A stretch of 16,571 bases of DNA from Cribrihabitans_A pelagius (GTDB lineage Bacteria; Pseudomonadota; Alphaproteobacteria; Rhodobacterales; Rhodobacteraceae): assembly GCF_048820915.1 (NCBI RefSeq), contig NZ_JBMERR010000035.1, positions 1-16,571 of the forward strand, given 5' to 3'. Position numbers and translations under genes: made by a program. The notes beneath the pieces are model-generated. The model saw nothing but the letters and a program-made list of their open reading frames with translations. It did not search any database and had not been told where the DNA came from. Shown here one piece after another: positions 14,880 through 16,571 of the stretch (position 1 is its first letter; each line of letters opens with the position of its first letter).

Positions 14880-15812
14880 ATGAGCGACGATCCATATGAC
14901 ATCCTGGGCGTACCGAAGGATGCGAGCCAGGCCGAGATCAAGAAGGCCTATCGCAAGCTCGCCAAAAAGCTGCACCCGGACCTCTCGCCCGGCGACACCG
15001 GCAAGGCGGCGGAATTCCAGCGCGTCGGCACCGCCTATGATATCCTGGGCGATCCAGAGAAACGCCGCCGTTTCGATGCCGGTGAAATCGATGCAAGCGG
15101 GCAGGAACGGCCGGAGCGCCAGTTCTACCGGCAATATGCGGGGGCTGACACCGGCCGCCGCTACCATTCGACCGCAGGGTTTGATGATTTTGCCGATGCC
15201 TCGGATATTTTCGCTGACCTCTTCGGACAGCGAATGCGGGGTGGTGGCCGAACGGCGCGCGGCTTCTCGGCCCGTGGCGCCGACGTTCGATACCACCTCG
15301 ATATCGACTTCATGGATGCCGCAAAGGGCGCGAAGCGGAAAGTGCCCTTGCCGGACGGGCAAGCCATCGATCTGAGCATTCCTGCAGGTATTCGCGACGG
15401 GCAGACGCTGCGCCTGCGCGGCAAGGGTCAGCCGGGCATGGGCGGCGGCCCGGCAGGGGATGCTTTCGTAGAGATCTCGGTCAATTCCCATCCGCTGTTC
15501 CGGCGCGACGGCAGTGATATCGAGATCGAGGTGCCGATTACCTTCGACGAGGCCGTCCTGGGCGGCAAGATCGATGTCCCGACAATCTCCGGAACCGTGT
15601 CGATGCGCATCCCGAAGGGCGCATCCAGCGGACGGCGTTTGCGGCTCAAAGGCAAGGGTATTCAGCCTGCGAAAGGCAAGCAGGGCGATCAGCTCGTGCG
15701 GCTGAAGATCGTTCTTCCCGACAAGATTGATGAGGAAATTGAGGAACTCGCACGCCGCTGGCGCGACAGGGTTCGACATGATCCGCGCAAAACCATGGAG
15801 AAGTACGAATGA
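14880..15812 (+). CDS. cbpA: DnaJ-family co-chaperone, CbpA type (no zinc finger)
   Basis: 310 residues; ATG 14880, GGGGAG eight bases upstream. The J domain is at about 4-68 with HPD (32-34), which stimulates DnaK ATPase. A G/F-poor linker with FADLFGQRMRGGG follows. Two C-terminal beta-barrel domains lie from about 138 to 290, with GQTLRLRGKGQPG and SGRRLRLKGKGI. The CxxCxGxG zinc-finger repeats of DnaJ are absent, which makes it class II, CbpA-like. The following gene is CbpM-like and overlaps it by 4 bases (ATGA), as in cbpAM operons, supporting the CbpA call over DnaJ. It needs a DnaK from elsewhere in the genome. Confidence 0.93.
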   Translation: MSDDPYDILGVPKDASQAEIKKAYRKLAKKLHPDLSPGDTGKAAEFQRVGTAYDILGDPEKRRRFDAGEIDASGQERPERQFYRQYAGADTGRRYHSTAGFDDFADASDIFADLFGQRMRGGGRTARGFSARGADVRYHLDIDFMDAAKGAKRKVPLPDGQAIDLSIPAGIRDGQTLRLRGKGQPGMGGGPAGDAFVEISVNSHPLFRRDGSDIEIEVPITFDEAVLGGKIDVPTISGTVSMRIPKGASSGRRLRLKGKGIQPAKGKQGDQLVRLKIVLPDKIDEEIEELARRWRDRVRHDPRKTMEKYE

Positions 15813-16168
15813 GGCTGCAGGAGAAAGAAGTGGTGGAAGTGGTGCGCCGGCTTCGCCTTCGGGAACTGCGCGCCTGGGTCCGGGCCGGTTGGGTCCGGCC
15901 AAAACGGGGCAACGATGGTCTACTGTTCGACGACATGGACGTCGCGCGTCTTCGGCTGATCTGTGACCTGAAAAAGGATATCGGGATCACCGGCGGAGCG
16001 ATTCCGACGGTCCTGTCTCTGTTGGACCAGTTGCATGGTCTGCGGAGCGAACTGCGAGCTCTCGCCAGCGCCATCGAACAGCAGCCGACGGCGACCCGGC
16101 GCGCGGTTCTGGAGGCGTACAGGAAACTTTCTGAAAACCGGCGAACTGGGAAGCGAGCAACAGAGTAA
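15809..16168 (+). CDS. cbpM: CbpM-like modulator of the J-protein (MerR-like helix-turn-helix)
   Basis: 119 residues; ATG 15809 overlaps the stop of cbpA (ATGA), so translation is probably coupled. The N-terminal part resembles the MerR-type fold of CbpM/YccV-like proteins (LRELRAWVRAGWVRPKRG, then LLFDDMDVARLRLICDL). The second half is helical (SLLDQLHGLRSELRALASAI). CbpM binds the J domain of CbpA and blocks its action on DnaK and its DNA binding. The family call rests mainly on fold pattern and position after cbpA. A true MerR-type transcriptional regulator is the alternative. Confidence 0.8.
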   Translation: MRLQEKEVVEVVRRLRLRELRAWVRAGWVRPKRGNDGLLFDDMDVARLRLICDLKKDIGITGGAIPTVLSLLDQLHGLRSELRALASAIEQQPTATRRAVLEAYRKLSENRRTGKRATE

Positions 16169-16185
16169 GAAGCAAGTAGGCAAGT

Positions 16186-16359
16186 ATGTCGATTCATGCA
16201 GTGTTGAGAGAGAAAGGTTCAGTTGTGTCAACAGTATCGCCGACTGATACGGTACAGACGGTCATGGATCAGTTGGAACTCGATGAAGTCTCTGCCGTCG
16301 TCGTAACTGACGTTAGTGTCCGCGGACGTGGTGTAATTTCATCGGCGCTGCCGGTGTAA
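16186..16359 (+). pseudogene. CBS-domain protein, truncated by an IS256-type insertion
   Basis: From ATG 16186 about 41 residues match the start of single- or double-CBS proteins of alphaproteobacteria: AVLREKGSVVSTVSPTDTV, then LELDEVSAVVVTD. The match ends at about 16308-16315, where the IS end begins. The frame then runs 14 codons into IS sequence to TAA at 16357-16359. Intact relatives are around 140 residues with two CBS motifs binding adenine nucleotides. This stump lacks most of the first and all of the second, so it is presumably non-functional. It lies 17 bases after cbpM and was probably the last gene of the operon. Its ribosome binding site (AAGTAGG) is weaker than those of its neighbours. 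Confidence 0.7.
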
Positions 16360-16571
16360 TCCGGGTGGCCATCGAGGTGTATGGTCGAGGTGGAGTTTCG
16401 CAGCTTCAACCACGACCCACACGGAGACCCCGATGACCAAGACCAACATGGCCCTTTCCGAGCTTCTCGCAAAGCAGGACGGCGGCGATTTCCTTCGCGC
16501 CGTCGCTGAGGCCGTTCTTCAGCTGATCATGGAGGCCGATGTCGAAGGCCTGATCGGCGCCGGCAAGCACG
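16316..16571 (+). mobile_element. Left end of an IS256-family insertion sequence (partial)
   Basis: Sequence changes from CBS coding to an IS leader near 16310-16316 (GTGTCCGCGGACG). The leader contains GGTGTAAT twice, about 23 bases apart, as expected of subterminal transposase-binding repeats. The transposase begins at 16433. The right end and target duplication are outside the window. Confidence 0.65.
16433..16571 (+). CDS. IS256-family (Mutator-type) transposase, N-terminus only
   Basis: 46 codons before the window ends: ATG 16433 after ACGGAGA. The start MTKTNMALSELLAKQDGGDF and the following LQLIMEADVEGLIGAGKH match the conserved N-terminal helix region of IS256/MULE transposases, which is normally followed by ER(S/T). 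The catalytic DDE part is beyond the window, so activity cannot be judged. Confidence 0.8.
   Translation, partial: MTKTNMALSELLAKQDGGDFLRAVAEAVLQLIMEADVEGLIGAGKH

Noticed and set aside
1..16571. tRNA or rRNA genes, CRISPR arrays, replication origin
   Set aside because: I found none by reading: no tRNA-like 3' ends with GTTCGANTC in a cloverleaf setting, no rRNA segments, and no iteron series.

Overview
The window looks like mobile or accessory DNA from a GC-rich alphaproteobacterium, most likely Rhodobacterales/Rhodobacteraceae. This rests on the protein flavour (NDUS4-type complex I accessory domain, YcaD-like MFS, CbpM, alphaproteobacterial FtsH/HtpX/DegP), strong AAAGGAGG ribosome binding sites, and IS5, IS481 and IS256 types common in that group. 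No taxonomic marker gene is present, so the assignment is an inference.

Layout. (1) 1-113 is the C-terminal end of an IS5-type transposase, so the window starts inside an IS. (2) 114-1333 has no convincing gene but holds one perfect 13-bp hairpin. (3) 1334-4186 encodes a 950-residue secreted-type RTX protein made almost wholly of Ca-binding repeats (about 27 units). (4) 4278-5421 is a decayed IS481-family element with CTAG-type target ends; its transposase carries three small palindromic insertions, a one-base frameshift and a premature stop. (5) 5483-6930 (minus) is an MFS transporter pseudogene with one nonsense codon and one frameshift. (6) 7072-16359 is a compact protein quality-control island: NDUS4-like protein, a small ORF, ftsH (minus, with the other genes on plus), three hsp20 genes, a small unknown exported-looking protein, a Deg/HtrA protease, grpE, htpX, a DnaJ/CbpA-type co-chaperone, CbpM, and a CBS-domain gene cut off by an IS. 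(7) From about 16316 to the end lies the left end of an IS256-family element with the transposase N-terminus.

How the genes work together (inference from families). Small heat-shock proteins hold unfolding proteins. GrpE and the J-protein would feed them into the host DnaK, which is not encoded here, with CbpM tuning the J-protein. FtsH and HtpX cover the inner membrane, and the Deg protease covers the periplasm. The content resembles the transmissible locus of stress tolerance / locus of heat resistance known from Gammaproteobacteria (hsp20s, ftsH, degP, htpX), but lacks clpK/clpG, yfdX, hdeD and the antiporter. In their place it has grpE, cbpA-cbpM, an NDUS4 protein and a CBS protein. The IS elements on both sides and the decayed genes next to it suggest an acquired or relocating stress-tolerance island. 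That island is the most interesting content of the window. Its other notable features are a shared perfect hairpin holding both stop codons of two convergent genes, and several mRNA-scale stem-loops between the genes.
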